Shown piece after piece: positions 11,392 through 22,231 of a stretch of DNA of 64,000 bases. Origin of the DNA: Chloranthus sessilifolius (lineage: Eukaryota > Streptophyta > Magnoliopsida > Chloranthales > Chloranthaceae). The notes beneath the pieces were generated by a model. That model had not been told where the DNA came from and searched no databases. It worked only from the letters and a program-made list of their open reading frames with translations. The position numbers were made by a program, and so were the translations under genes. The stretch spans positions 71,877,604 to 71,941,603 of the forward strand of contig CM037587.1 of the NCBI GenBank assembly GCA_021018995.1, read 5' to 3'. Each line of letters starts with the position of its first letter. Positions within the stretch are counted from its first letter, which is position 1.

Positions 11392-11523
11392 CAGTACAAA
11401 AAATAAGACTATTAGCGGCAGCCAAAAATTACTGCTATTAACAAAAAATTCTGCTATTAGTCTTGTCGCCACCAAAAATTGTCGCTACAGCAAGTTCCGT
11501 TGAAACACGTTATTTTTGTAGCG
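11392..11523. mobile_element. CACTA-type MITE, 132 bp, TSD GTA
   Basis: The left end CAGTACAAAAAATAAGAC and right end GTTATTTTTGTAGCG are inverted versions of each other, with one base changed from the CACTAC terminus at each end. The flanks are GTA at 11389-11391 and GTA at 11524-11526, the 3-bp duplication expected for CACTA elements. Its interior has the GCGGCAG/CTGCTATT subterminal motifs also seen in the copies near 31.2-31.8 kb. It sits one base beyond the Tat LTR plus its own TSD. Confidence 0.82.
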
Positions 11524-11551
11524 GTACTTTTTTCGTAGAAAAGAGAAATTC

Positions 11552-11846
11552 CAAAAGGTGACCCTACAATCATGGTCCAGCGTGATGTGTGACACGTGTA
11601 TTTTGTCACTTTTTCGGATCGGTGCCATATGGAATAAAAACTAATCGTTTGATAGCACGCCCATGGTCTCAAGATCGTTGATTTTAAAGATTGAGATGAA
11701 AATCCATCTTCATCAGCTGATTCAACGCAGTCATTGGTTTTCTAGTGTAGGCGCCCTCACTAATTAGGTAGGTGCGAATATAGTAACCCCTTAAAATAGC
11801 ACTGGCATTTTGGTGATAAGATTTTATTGAAATTCAAAATGGATGG
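11552..11846. repeat. Old dispersed repeat, related to 50750-51019
   Basis: The order of short matches (AAAAGGTGACC, GACACGT, GTCACTT..TCGGAT, TTTGATAG, GGTCTCAAGATC, GATTGAGA, GCGCCCTCA/GTGCCCTCA, GGTGCGAATA, TTTTATTGAAA) is shared with 50750-51019 in the same orientation. Partial echoes occur near 48380 and 48790. It is non-coding and I see no clear terminal repeats; it could be a decayed DNA-transposon derivative. From 11847 to 11984 I see nothing recognisable. Confidence 0.6.
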
Positions 11847-13729
11847 ATGTGCGCAAGCAGCACCTGCAAGTCCAATTGTTCACATGAACACCCTTTGTAG
11901 TTATATGCCATTAACTATTATTTTATTTAGAGGTCGTGGTACGTGCCTGTCCTGAGCACCACAAATGGTGTTTGGGTCATTCTCTATCACACCTAAAATT
12001 CCTACTCAATCTCGAGGGCCTATAATTCCATGTTATGACATTGTACGCTTGTCAAAGTTAAACACGAAAATACACTTAACTCATAGATCAGCTTAGCATA
12101 CAGATCAAGGCATTTCAATAATGCATTTAATGGCTCATAAATGGTTCATAAATAACTGTTGAAAGCGTAAACGATAAATCAAGGTAAATTCCTACCCATG
12201 CATCTAAGACATAAAGTAAAACAAGTTTCACGTAGGATAAAATGGTGCCAATGCCCTTGTTTATATAAGCCACCTCCGGTACAGCGGCCTCTACGTCATC
12301 ATAGGCAGGATTATCAGAGTCCGCACCTGAAGCTGTTAGATATTAGGAGGGGGATGAGTTTATTCAGTCGCATAAACTCAGTGGGTTGCACAATTGATCC
12401 ATCATAACTTACCCAGGTGATCCTGTGTGCAATCGCTTGAGTTGCAGTCCATTTTAAAATAAACCAAGCACTACTACATGATGTCAAAAATATCTGAAAC
12501 CTCATAACATATCATATCAAAGCTAAAAAGCATAACATAGAATGGAATGCACATGATACTTCTATTTCTTATTTCTTTTCCTATCCGTCTCATCAACTTA
12601 TCATACGTGACATATCGAAAGTCTTATTATTACTCCATAGACATATACAACGTACTTCATATCTTATCTTAATTGAACGACCTGTGCCACGGTCGCTGCT
12701 TGAGCCTATCACGTAAGGTCCATGTATAAAAAACTATCAAATCATAACATAAACCACCATCTAGCCAAATGAGATTGCCGATTTAGTAACAATAATGTCT
12801 CCTTAGTTTGAAACAGCTAACATATTGTCCTCAAAACCTGTCTCGGCTGCAGACTCTAGGCCCTTACGATAGCTCGTAAGGTATGACACGTGTAGAACTT
12901 AATTTATGTTCAGATGACCTTGAGCGTGTCTTAATATATCATATCATTATTCGGTTCTGGGCTTAAGTCCCGCCTCGATTTCATATTTGCGTATGCTTAA
13001 GTCCCCGCTTTCTTAACATATCATATCTTAACATATTCATTTCTCATCTTTACATAAAACTTAATTTAAATGAGTCACGGTGCAATAGGCTTCACTAAAC
13101 TACGCTTTTTAGGGGACGGGTACCGTAGTGACCTAGATGTACTTCGTATGACATTCCATACTATCATAGAAGAATTGCATCCGTATATGGATGCCTATAT
13201 TTTAAGTTTCGCGTGATCGTAAAAAAAACCCCACCATAGTGAATGCTCTTATCATATGTCATATCCTATTCTTAACTTATCCCATGTATGCCCTATCGTG
13301 GTTTTCTACATGATGAATGTCATGTGATGATAGTGAAATATATATCTGAAAAAACTATAGCATGCACCCTAAACATTGGTATTTATAAAAAAAAATTGAC
13401 ATGGAGCATAATAATATAAAGCATTGAGTAAAAATAGAGAAATAAAAAATATTTAACTATGATTGAATGTAATTACTCATCAATGAGTTTAGTTGTGTTT
13501 ATAGAACTTGATGATTTGATCAGTAAAGCGATCAGACATGTTTCAGACCCTAAAGGCATACACGTGTCTATTCAAAGACTGTAGGAGCTTTAAAAGAGGT
13601 AACAAACATTCCCATTGTGTCCAAAAGGTCCAAAAACTATTATATCGAGCCCTCTTTTGCTTAAATGGGATGTCCCGGCGAAAAGAAACTCAAAATCAAA
13701 AAGTAAAGAAAAATAGTTTATGAAATTGT

Positions 13730-14410
13730 CAATCTTGACTGGTCAAAAATGGGTCTCGACTGATCAAGATGGGAGAAAGAGAGTTTCTATAAAATAGACG
13801 AGTCGAATTGTGATTTTGACCGGTCGAAATGAAACAAAGGATAAAAGCCCTTATAGAATATAAAATCTCGACTGGTCGAAAAGGTAATTCGACCGATTGA
13901 GTTGACTATTTAAGGCTGAAAAGAATTTAACCTAGACTAGTCGAGATGAGGTGAATAGATGTTCTGAACGAGCCAGAACTCAACTGGTCAAAATTGTAAT
14001 TTTGACCGGTCAAGAATACTAAAAGGAAGTTTTGAACAGAACTTTGACTGGTCAAAAATGTAATTTCTATTGGTTGAGTTGCTAAAGGGCTAGAGGGAAA
14101 TTTCATTTCAACTGGTCAAAATCAGTTTTCGATCAGTCGAAATGGAACAAAGAACATTGTCCCTTATATAAAATATAATCTCAACTAGTCGAAATGGATT
14201 TTCGACCGGTTGAGATGAGAGAATAAGTTCTGAAGATAACAAAACTCGACTAGGCGAAATGAATTTTCAATCGGTCGAGTTGTCTGAAGGGCTGCAAGAC
14301 GTATTAATCTTGACTAGTCAATTTTAAGTTTCGACCGCTTGAGATCAACCAGAGGATGTAGTCCTCTATATAAATATATAATCTCGACCGGTCAAGCTTG
14401 CAATTTCAAG
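13730..14410. repeat. Array of CGACCGGTCGA-like palindromic motifs in E-left
   Basis: About twenty degenerate copies of TCGACYGGTCRAAAT occur in both orientations, roughly every 25-45 bp. The ideal core TCGACCGGTCGA is its own reverse complement. The array lies downstream of the LTR TATA box, so in a transcript it would form many small hairpins. Confidence 0.8.
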
Positions 14411-14805
14411 CCCAGGTCGAGTTTTCTCGACATATTTTTGAATCATTTTCTTCTCCAATTTCCTTCATGATTAATTTAGGGTTTCTTCTAAGAAATAACT
14501 GAATAATTTAAGATGGATTTAGAGGCACCCACATATTGAAGCGTGAATCGATTCTCGTAGCGATTTTGGTTTGACGGAGATTGGATTCGAGCGACGATTT
14601 GCCCGAGTTCCTTTCGCGAGAAATCATTTCTTACAATAGATTGATTGCAACGATGAAAAACTTTGATTTAGTCTCCAGAAAAGACAACTTGGCCGTTGAT
14701 TTCACTTAAGGAGGAGAGGTGGTGCACGGTAGCAGAGCTTTGCAGAAAAGAGATAACCTGAGAGAGAGAGACGACTGATAATGGCTTTGCATTCTCTGGA
14801 TTCTC

Positions 14806-14813
14806 TATTTATA
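14806..14813 (-). promoter_or_regulatory. TATA box of E-left LTR
   Basis: The minus strand reads CATTATAAATAGAGAATCC, a strong plant TATA box about 320 bp into the LTR. The downstream sequence contains a CT-rich tract, as many plant leaders do. The aligned position in E-right (about 16085) has decayed to TTATCAAGAGAG. Confidence 0.65.
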
Positions 14814-15314
14814 ATGAATAAGGGAATTAGGGAAAGAGTCCCAAATGACAAGTTGATGTTTTTTTTTGCTAAAGGAGCAAAAGTCCTTTTAGGATTCTAA
14901 TTGCTTACCAAAATAAATCCCACGAATATTGGGATTAAATCTTGCCTTAGACGTATTAATGCAATAAGATTCTTAGGATTTTCGGTTGTTATTTTTGTAT
15001 AACCGAATCATAAATAAAAATTTCTAATTTTATATTGTGTGGGCCATGATAAGGTGTGTGCTCAAGCACCTGGTCTTGGTGCTTCACCCATCTATTACCG
15101 TTAAGTATGGTCAAAGAGACCCGGGTCATAACAATCTCCCTCACAAATCTTGAGAAATTTGTGAATTTTTTTTAGCAACAGGTTTGTAAAAGGTCAAATA
15201 TGTACTTTCATTGGTTTTTGTGTTCATGAATACCTGTGCACTCCCAAGGCTTGACCATATTTCTAGGAGATTGGCCCAAGGGTGCCTGCTACCAACTCTT
15301 TATTTATTAAATTA

Positions 15315-15628
15315 AGGGAGTTAAAATTTTCACCTAAATTTTGTATTGCGGCATACGATTAAAAAGAAAGATTGTTATTTATGGGATCTGTGCCATGTGG
15401 AACACCATCCAAGTTGTTTGATTAACGATAATGATGTAAAGATCTTTGAGGCTTAAAAAATTGGCATGAAGCATTATCTTTATCATCAGATTTGTTAGAG
15501 TCAACCATTGAACTAGATGATGGTATTTGACTATTGTATTCAATCATATGGTTAGAGATTGCATTTCATGCCAATCTTTGGTCTCAAAGATGTTTTATCT
15601 TCGTCGTTAAATAAAGTTTTAGCTCCCT
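15315..15628. mobile_element. MITE with 11-bp TSD, probable Mutator-like, 314 bp
   Basis: The ends AGGGAGTTAAAATTTT and (reverse complement of the right end) AGGGAGCTAAAACTTT form terminal inverted repeats. The flanks are identical: TTATTAAATTA at 15304-15314 and at 15629-15639. TSDs of 9-11 bp point to the Mutator superfamily. It has no coding capacity, and the two halves are partly complementary (GGCATGAAGC / GGCATGAAATGC in inverted orientation). It fills most of the 633-bp gap between the two inverted E LTRs; 15640-15766 is part of a dispersed repeat that resumes at 32421. Confidence 0.75.
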
Positions 15629-18600
15629 TTATTAAATTAGATTAGTTTATATTTTTATGGGCTTCCCCTAATTAGAAGCTGGCATTACAGTCTAGGGTGT
15701 GAGTAGAGTTAAACCCTATTATTTTCCTTTGTTTTATTTAGATTAATGACTTCTTTATAGGCCTAGTGTTATGACTCGGGTCTAGTTGACCTTGTTTAAT
15801 GGTAAAAGATGGGCAAAGGACCAAGACTCGGTGCTTGTGCGCACATCATATCATGACCCACACATTTTTAAAATGGGAAAATTCGAATTGTGGTCCGTTT
15901 ACACAAAAATAGCAACCAAAAATCCTAAGCATCCCATTGCTTTAAACCAACTAAGGCAATAAATTTAATCCTAATATTTGTGGGATTTATTTGGTAAGCA
16001 ATTAGAATCCTAAAAGGACTCTTGCTCCTTTAGCAAAAATCAAACTTGCCGTTTGGGACTATTTCCCTAATTACCTTTTTCGTTATCAAGAGAGAGTCCA
16101 GATAATGCAAGGCCATTATCTCTTAGCCGTCTCTCTCTCTCTCTCACTCTCTTTGTTTTCTATTCTCTGCAAGAGCATAGCCACCGTGCACCACCTCTCT
16201 CTCTTAAGTGAAATCCATGGTCGAGCTTTCTCTTCTAGAGCCTAATCACCTTCCCATCAAGGATCTTCATTGCTATGAAGGTTTGATCATAAGAAAGGAT
16301 TTCTCGCGAAGCAAACTCGTGGAAATCGTTGCTCGAATCCAATCTCCGACAACTCAAATCGTCACGAAAATTGATTTACGCTTCAACAAATGAGTACCTC
16401 TAAATCCATCTTAAATTATTTAATTATTTTCAAATATAAGAAACCCTAAATAAACCCTCAAAGAATTGGGAAGAAGAGATCGAACTGCGTCTCAAAAAAC
16501 TTGACCTGTGCATAATATTGCCAACTCGACCGGTTGAAATTCAAAGTCGACTGATCGAGACTATATTTTTATATGGGACCTTAATCTCTGGTTGAACTCA
16601 ATCGGTCAAAATTTTGACCAGTCGAGGTTAGATTTTTCTCTCCAGCCCTTCAGTAAAATCTATCGATCGAAAGTCCAAAATCGATCGATCGAGTTTATAT
16701 AATTTATTTGCTCACGTTTTAGCCTGCAGAAAAATTGATCGATGAAAAATCTAAACTTGATCGATCGAAGTTTATACTTGAGTTGTTCAGATAGCTCAAC
16801 CGGTCGAAAATCAAAGTCGACCAGTCGAGTTCTGGTTTCTTTAGAACTTCTTTCACTCAACTCAACCAATCGAGATACCATTCTTTAGCTTCTTTTTTAA
16901 TCTCGACTGGTCAAGATCCATTTCGACCAATCGAGATGGACAGTTTTGAGACTGTGCTTCCTTTCTTTTTCGAATATCGAGTCCTTTTTCGTGGGGACAT
17001 CCGATTTAAGCGAAATAAGACTTGATTTTATAGTTTTTCTACCTTTCGGACATAATGGGAATGTCTGTTACCTCTTTTAAGGCTCCTATAGTCCTTGAAT
17101 AGATACATGTATCTCTTTAGTGTTCAAAACATGTCCGATCACTTTACCGATCAAACCATCAAACACTTTAGACAAAATAACTATCAATGAAGAATAAATT
17201 AGACTTAAACATGGAATAATATATTTAAATAATTTTTATTCTCTGTTTTTACTCAATGCTTCATATTTTATGTTTCATGTTGATTTTCGTTATAAATATG
17301 CAATGTTTAGAGTATATGTTGTAGTTTCTTTTTGATATATGCTTCACTATCATCACATGACATTCATCATATAGAAAATCACATTAGGGCATACGCATAT
17401 TATGTTAAGAATAAGATATGATACATGACATAAATCTTCACCGCAGTGAAGTTTCTTTTACAGTCACGTGGAACTTGGAATGTAAGCATCCATGTACAGA
17501 TGTAACTCCTCTATGGTAGTATGGGATGTCACACAAAGTACATCCAAGTTACTATAGAACCCATCCATTAGAAAGCGTGGTTTAGTGAAGCCTATCGCAT
17601 AGTGGCCCATTCCAATTAAGTTTTAAGTAAATATGAGAAATGAATGTGTTAAGATATGATATATTAAGAAAGTGCGGACGTAAGCCTACGCAAATATGAA
17701 ATCGGGGCAACGACCTAAACCCATAACAGAATAATGATATGATATGTTAAGACACGCTGTGAAGGCCAACTGAACATGAATTAAGCTCTACACGTGTCAT
17801 ACCATATGAGCCACCGTAAGGGCCCAACGTCTACTGTAACGATCCCCAGATCTGTATACTACGCAGTATAGATAAGGGTCTAGTCAGGCATATGGTTATC
17901 ATAGGACATAACTGATCTAGGTAGTTTTGTCACTGTTGGTACTTTGCGATCTAAATCAGAAACACACACTTACCTCTAAAATGCTGGTAGAACTGAAAAG
18001 AAGAAATTAACGAAACAAGTATATATGCTCCACACGTGAAGTTAGGCCAAGCTATTCCTTTGGTCTAAAAGTGCCACACATAAACAAAGCAAAATGGTAT
18101 AGTAGAATAACTTTACGTACTACTAAAGCCTGGTTTTTGTTTTTTTTTATTTCAAGTATAAAACAAAAATCCTGTTTTGATATAAGAAGTCTTATTGTTT
18201 TGTTTTGTTTTGCAGTACACTACAAAGGTAGTGTTGGTTTACAAGAAAGCTTAATCTAAAGTAGCTTGTAAGCTACTTGCATGAATAAGTGTTTACACGA
18301 CTCAAATGAGTCACCTTATGGGTTCATGCATGCAAAGCGCATTAAACCCTTATAAAACCTACGAACATGATTGTCATCTTCCTCCTTTACATTCCATTGA
18401 AAGAAAATCCTGCACCTATGGTCTACAAATCTAAGGACACCATAGTCACGTACAGCAATCCTAGCCTAGTCCTGATTACCTGTGATATAGGATGAGACCA
18501 TAGTGCACTTCATAATCCCACAATTTCGATTCTACATATTGCATCCACTAGATTGAGACTTTGTAATTCTCAAACACGGCAAGCACAACTTCGATAGTCG

Positions 18601-18903
18601 ATTACCACAACTCCACCAAAAAGGTATGCTGAAAATTCTACTAGTATAAGATCATATCTCATAAAAGCGACTTGACTTGATGCAACAGCTCTGAGCTTAG
18701 CATGAAAATATGAATTGTGCGCAGGTTGGTGCACTAAATTCATTCCAAAATAGCAAACCTCCTTCAAGGTACACTGATTATATTCATATTATAATCAAGT
18801 TAATAAGCTAGGACAATATTCAAATAAAAACACTAAACTCAAAAGGTGCAGCGAAACACAGAGTAGCCAAGAAGACAACCACGACAAGCAAAAATGCTCA
18901 GGC

Positions 18904-18995
18904 TTGCCGCGGCAACCTTATAAGGTTGCCGCAACAAGAAGCTCAGCTGATGAGCTTGCCGCGGCAAGCCTTAAAGCTTGTCGCGGCAACCTCCA
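18904..18995. repeat. Cluster of perfect GC-rich palindromes in LTR A
   Basis: Within 92 bp lie TTGCCGCGGCAA (18904-18915), the perfect 20-mer GGCAACCTTATAAGGTTGCC (18911-18930), the perfect 16-mer GCTTGCCGCGGCAAGC (18954-18969) and a near-palindrome around CAAGCCTTAAAGCTTG. The 3' LTR keeps only one pair (about 29386-29420). Confidence 0.85.
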
Positions 18996-19669
18996 GCAGA
19001 TAAGGGTTAGGCCATGTTCTTTTGGCATTTTGGACCTTGGATCCATTAAGGGTCTAGAGGGGTATATCTTTGGGTCTTAGGCATGCCATGAGCCATCTAT
19101 TAAATGCTAGCTTTTAATATAAATCTATTCTATTTATCATAGATTGGTGCCACATGGTGCACTTAGACAGTTGGAAGAACATATGTTAGCATGATGTTCT
19201 CGGATGCCTAAACGTCCATCGACTACAATACCCGTAAGACTCTACACACAGGTAGGGAATATATGTTGTTATTATATTTGTGTAGAATGTCACTTAATTT
19301 TCATAGAGGATTTGATAAATATTTATATATGTAATGAGAAGCATGCTTGGAGTAAACTAGTGTTGACTTACACTGATAAATTGGATCAGATAAGCAATAG
19401 ATAGACTTGAGTAGCCAGTAATTTGATAAGGAATCTATGCTATCAATGACACATGGTAGCCTTGACCACATAGTTGGCAAAATTTGATCAGTGCTGTAAA
19501 ATAAATCTCATTTTATAAATATAGCAGTGGTTACTTTTATATCAGTATTATCAATAATTTAGTAAAAGGTATTTAGAAAAGATACATGGAAATGCATATG
19601 CTACATTGTTCAATATTCAAATCCTGTCATTTGCAATATTCCTTATACGTTGTTACTCCATCTTGGTTC

Positions 19670-19837
19670 AAGTGATCGCGCTAACTCGGGATCTTGAGTT
19701 TCTCGATTTAAGTGATCCCGCTAACTCGGGAGCTTGACAAGTGATCCCGCTACCTCGGGAGCTTGAATTATCCTGGTCCAAGTGATCCCGCTAACTCAGG
19801 AGCTTGACAAGTGATCCTACTAACTCAAGAGCTTGAC
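19670..19837 (+). repeat. Tandem repeat in LTR A (five ~28-bp units)
   Basis: The unit AAGTGATCCCGCTAACTCGG plus GAGCTTGA occurs five times with small changes and spacers. TCCCG and CGGGA within each unit are complementary around a CTAACT loop. The same array is at about 30099-30265 in the 3' LTR. Confidence 0.85.
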
Positions 19838-20064
19838 TTTTCTATAATGTCCTGCATGTATCTTGTTTTAACTTGGTTTTCATATCTATGCATCATGATT
19901 TCATTAGCTTGTTAGCATATAATGTTAGTGATATAAGACTAAAAACATGTTCTTAATATTATTCTATGAGAATGTGATACATTGATAAGATATGCTAACA
20001 ACGTAATATTCTCTACTGAGCTTTGATGATAGCTCATTCTACGACTTAAATGTCTTAGCTGCAG

Positions 20065-20180
20065 AGCCTGATCTAGAGCACGCTACAGATCCTACTTACG
20101 TGCCTGACAAGAAAGAGGGAGAAGACGACGATGATGAAGACGAGGAAGACGATTTCCCAGAAGAGTTCTTCCCAAAGTAG
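20065..20180 (+). other. Acidic ORF near the 3' end of LTR A
   Basis: After an acceptor-like TTAGCTGCAG (AG at 20063-20064) the frame encodes about 37 residues with DPTYVPDKK, a run of D/E and the end PEEFFPK before TAG. It is 390 bp from the LTR end. The pattern DP..YVP-D...PE-FF also ends the LTR ORF of chromovirus B. In the 3' LTR of A the first half is scrambled, but the D/E-rich end and PEEFFPK persist (stop at 30600-30602). Whether it is translated is unknown. Confidence 0.5.
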
Positions 20181-20572
20181 GTTTGTGGCTTGTGGAGTTA
20201 GAGGAGACCTGAGAGAGGAAAGGAGAGATAGATAAAGTAAAAGACATGTATAAATGATATATGGTAGTTTATGATATTTTGTGTTTTTGGATGTATAGGT
20301 TTTCTTTCCACTGTTTAGGTGGCGGGTGGCTGTCATCGGTAGAAAGCTATACATCAGATCGTTTGATCTTATATATAGTGTTTCTAGTTCCTGCGTAGAT
20401 AAGTGAAACACATCAGTTATTTTGCCATATTATAAACTGCCAGAATTACTTGCTTCCGCATTTGCAAAACTTTGTACAAGAAATTACCCCTTAGATGAAA
20501 GGATCATGTTAGGTGATCCGATGACAAGACGTTTCTAATAGTGAAAGAAGGGAAAAGACGGGTTGTCACAGG

Positions 20573-20584
20573 TGGTATCAGAGC
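20573..20584 (+). other. Primer binding site of chromovirus A (tRNA-iMet)
   Basis: TGGTATCAGAGC, two bases after the 5' LTR, is complementary to the 3' end of plant initiator methionine tRNA, the usual primer of chromoviruses. Confidence 0.95.
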
Positions 20585-20715
20585 TCCGACGTTAAGTCAT
20601 TTGGAGAGTTACTTCTGGCATAAATATATGGAAAATGTTTGATAGTTGGTTAGAAGTAGAAATTAGATTTAGTTCTATTGCCTGAGGAAGTGTTATCTGA
20701 TCAAAATAGGTTGAG

Positions 20716-22060
20716 ATGCCTCCATGTCGTGGAAGAGGTCGGGGTAGACCACCATTGCCCCATCGCACTGGGCCGAATGCGAGTCCAGTCGCCGGTTATG
20801 AGCATGACACTGCTTCAGGAAGTGGTGAGAATGCACACATAGTTGAAAGTCGAACGACGATGGAGAATGTTGCAGAGCATACTCTGCCAGTGCAGACTCC
20901 TCCAGTTGTCAATACTCTTCCGATGGGAAGTACTCCTGGAGTTGAGCAAAATGCGGGACACAACCCTCAGTTGATAGAGACTATGGTCAACACTATGGCC
21001 ATGCTTGCTGTTCGACGTCCCGAGGGTTTTACGAAATTTGTCTGACTTCGACCACTGAGTTTCCATGGTCAGCATGACCCGATGGAGGCTGAGAAGTGGT
21101 TAACACAAATTGAGAAAGTGCTGCAAAGAGTCACTTGTATCGAGGAAGAAAAAGTGAGTTGGGCAGCATACAAATTGGAAAGTGAGGTAGAGCCATGGTG
21201 GCAGTCTGTCGAAAGAACAAGAATGCCCGGAGTACCATGGACATGGGCAGAGTTTACTAAGGCATTCAATGAAAAATATTTCCCGGCACTCAAGAGATAT
21301 AAGCTAGAGGTACAATTTTTAACCTTAGTTCAAGGCCAGATGACTGCACGAGAATATGAGGCAGAATTCACACGTCTCTCTCATTTTGTACCGTTATTGG
21401 TCTCCACTGAGTTGATGAAAACATAAAAGTTTGAGCGCGATTTGAAACCCTTGATCAAGGAATGCATTTTGTTGTTTCAAGCCACGACCTATGCTAATGT
21501 AATGAAATTGGCCTTGACAGCAAAAACCGATGTGGATACCATGTTTAAAAGGAGAGAAGAAAAATAGAAGGCCAAAAAAGCTCCATCTCAGTCCTATAGT
21601 ACTGGTCAAAGCAGTAAATGATCATAATTTCAAGGACAAGCTGCATTTCAACCAGCTGCAGGAGCTTATGCACAGCCATATGGTTCATCGACGTTCCCAT
21701 TACCACCACGGATTCCACGTGTTCAAAATCAATCTTTTTCACCAGCGGCCAAAAGTACATCTGGGTTTTCACAAGCACGGCCGACAGGTTCTCGCACGGG
21801 ATCTTATACGGCTTCATCGGTAGTTTCAGAAGAAATTTGTGGGAAATGTGGAAAGGCACACAAAACAGATGAGTGTCATAAAGCTTCTGGTGCATGTTTT
21901 CGATTTGGCAAGATGGGACACCGGATGAAAGAATGCCCGAAAATAGTCAGACTAGCAACAAAGGCGGGACCAGTATTACGATCGGCACGGTCTACGATAC
22001 AAGGCCGAGCTTATACTGTCACTGCAAAGGATGCACGCACTAGTAATGACATCATTCAAG
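20716..22060 (+). pseudogene. Gag of chromovirus A (broken)
   Basis: Gag starts at ATG 20716 with a basic RGRGRGRPP N terminus. The capsid domain is clear: FHGQHDPMEAEKWLTQIE, EPWWQSVE, WTWAEFTKAFNEKYFP, and the GQMTAREYEAEFTRLSHF motif (about 21060-21390). A basic, Gln/Ser-rich linker leads to a zinc-knuckle region, CGKCGKAHKTDEC then CFRFGKMGHRMKEC, in which the second Cys of the classic knuckle is Phe (about 21895-21935). In-frame stops: TGA at about 21043 (CGA to TGA), TAA at 21424, TAG at 21566 and TGA at 21618. The frame reaches a consensus 5' splice site at 22060/22061; read straight through it stops within a few codons. Confidence 0.9.
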
Positions 22061-22231
22061 GTATGTTGGTCCATTAAATATCTACGTTAATATTTGCTAT
22101 ATATTATCTTTTTAGATAGAGGAAGTGTATCTAGTAAACTATAAATACTACATTATTAATTGTTATATTTACATATTATTATTTTTGAATAAGTAAAAGT
22201 AATCTAGCTAACACTAGATGGTATGCTTTAG
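22061..22231 (+). other. Intron-like interruption between gag and protease, chromovirus A
   Basis: Exon boundary ATTCAAG/GTATGTTG, acceptor TATGCTTTAG/GTATCC and a CTAAC branch-like site at 22208-22212, 19-23 bases before the acceptor. The 171 bp are strongly AT-rich, as plant introns are. The coding sequence on both sides meets in phase 1 inside a Gly codon. Unspliced, Gag ends at a TAA within 20 bases of the donor. The same position is interrupted in chromovirus C, and the matching acceptor is present in B. Confidence 0.72.

Larger units (their letters stand above)
11985..15133 (-). repeat. LTR 'E-left', 3.15 kb, minus orientation (probably solo)
   Basis: On the minus strand it begins TGTTATGACCCGGGTC (15133) and ends AATTTTAGGTGTGATA (11985), CA having decayed to TA. 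The flanks TTCTC (11980-11984) and ATCTC (15134-15138) match at 4 of 5 bases, consistent with a TSD. It matches E-right in inverted orientation along its whole length, which fixes both ends. It contains a TATA box, an array of CGACCGGTCGA-like motifs and a remnant of the acidic ORF near its 3' end. The purine-rich sequence GATTTGTGAGGGAGAT just upstream on the minus strand also resembles a polypurine tract, so it may instead be the 3' LTR of a truncated element. Confidence 0.8.
17835..20570 (+). repeat. 5' LTR of chromovirus A
   Basis: Starts TGTAACGATCCCC and ends CGGGTTGTCACA. It carries a cluster of TTGCCGCGGCAA palindromes (18904-18995), five tandem copies of a GATCCCGCTAACTCGGGAGC unit (about 19670-19837) and, near its end, a CTGAGCTT..AGCTCATT hairpin followed by a YAG site and an acidic ORF (20065-20180). 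It matches the 3' LTR over its full length. Confidence 0.95.

Noticed and set aside
16208..16393. 61-codon ORF after CT-rich leader-like sequence
   Set aside because: It lies in LTR E-right; the aligned part of E-left has stops and indels, so no sign of coding.
20573..20584. tRNA-Met-like sequence
   Set aside because: Only the 12-base primer site is present here and at 41661-41672; there is no tRNA cloverleaf.
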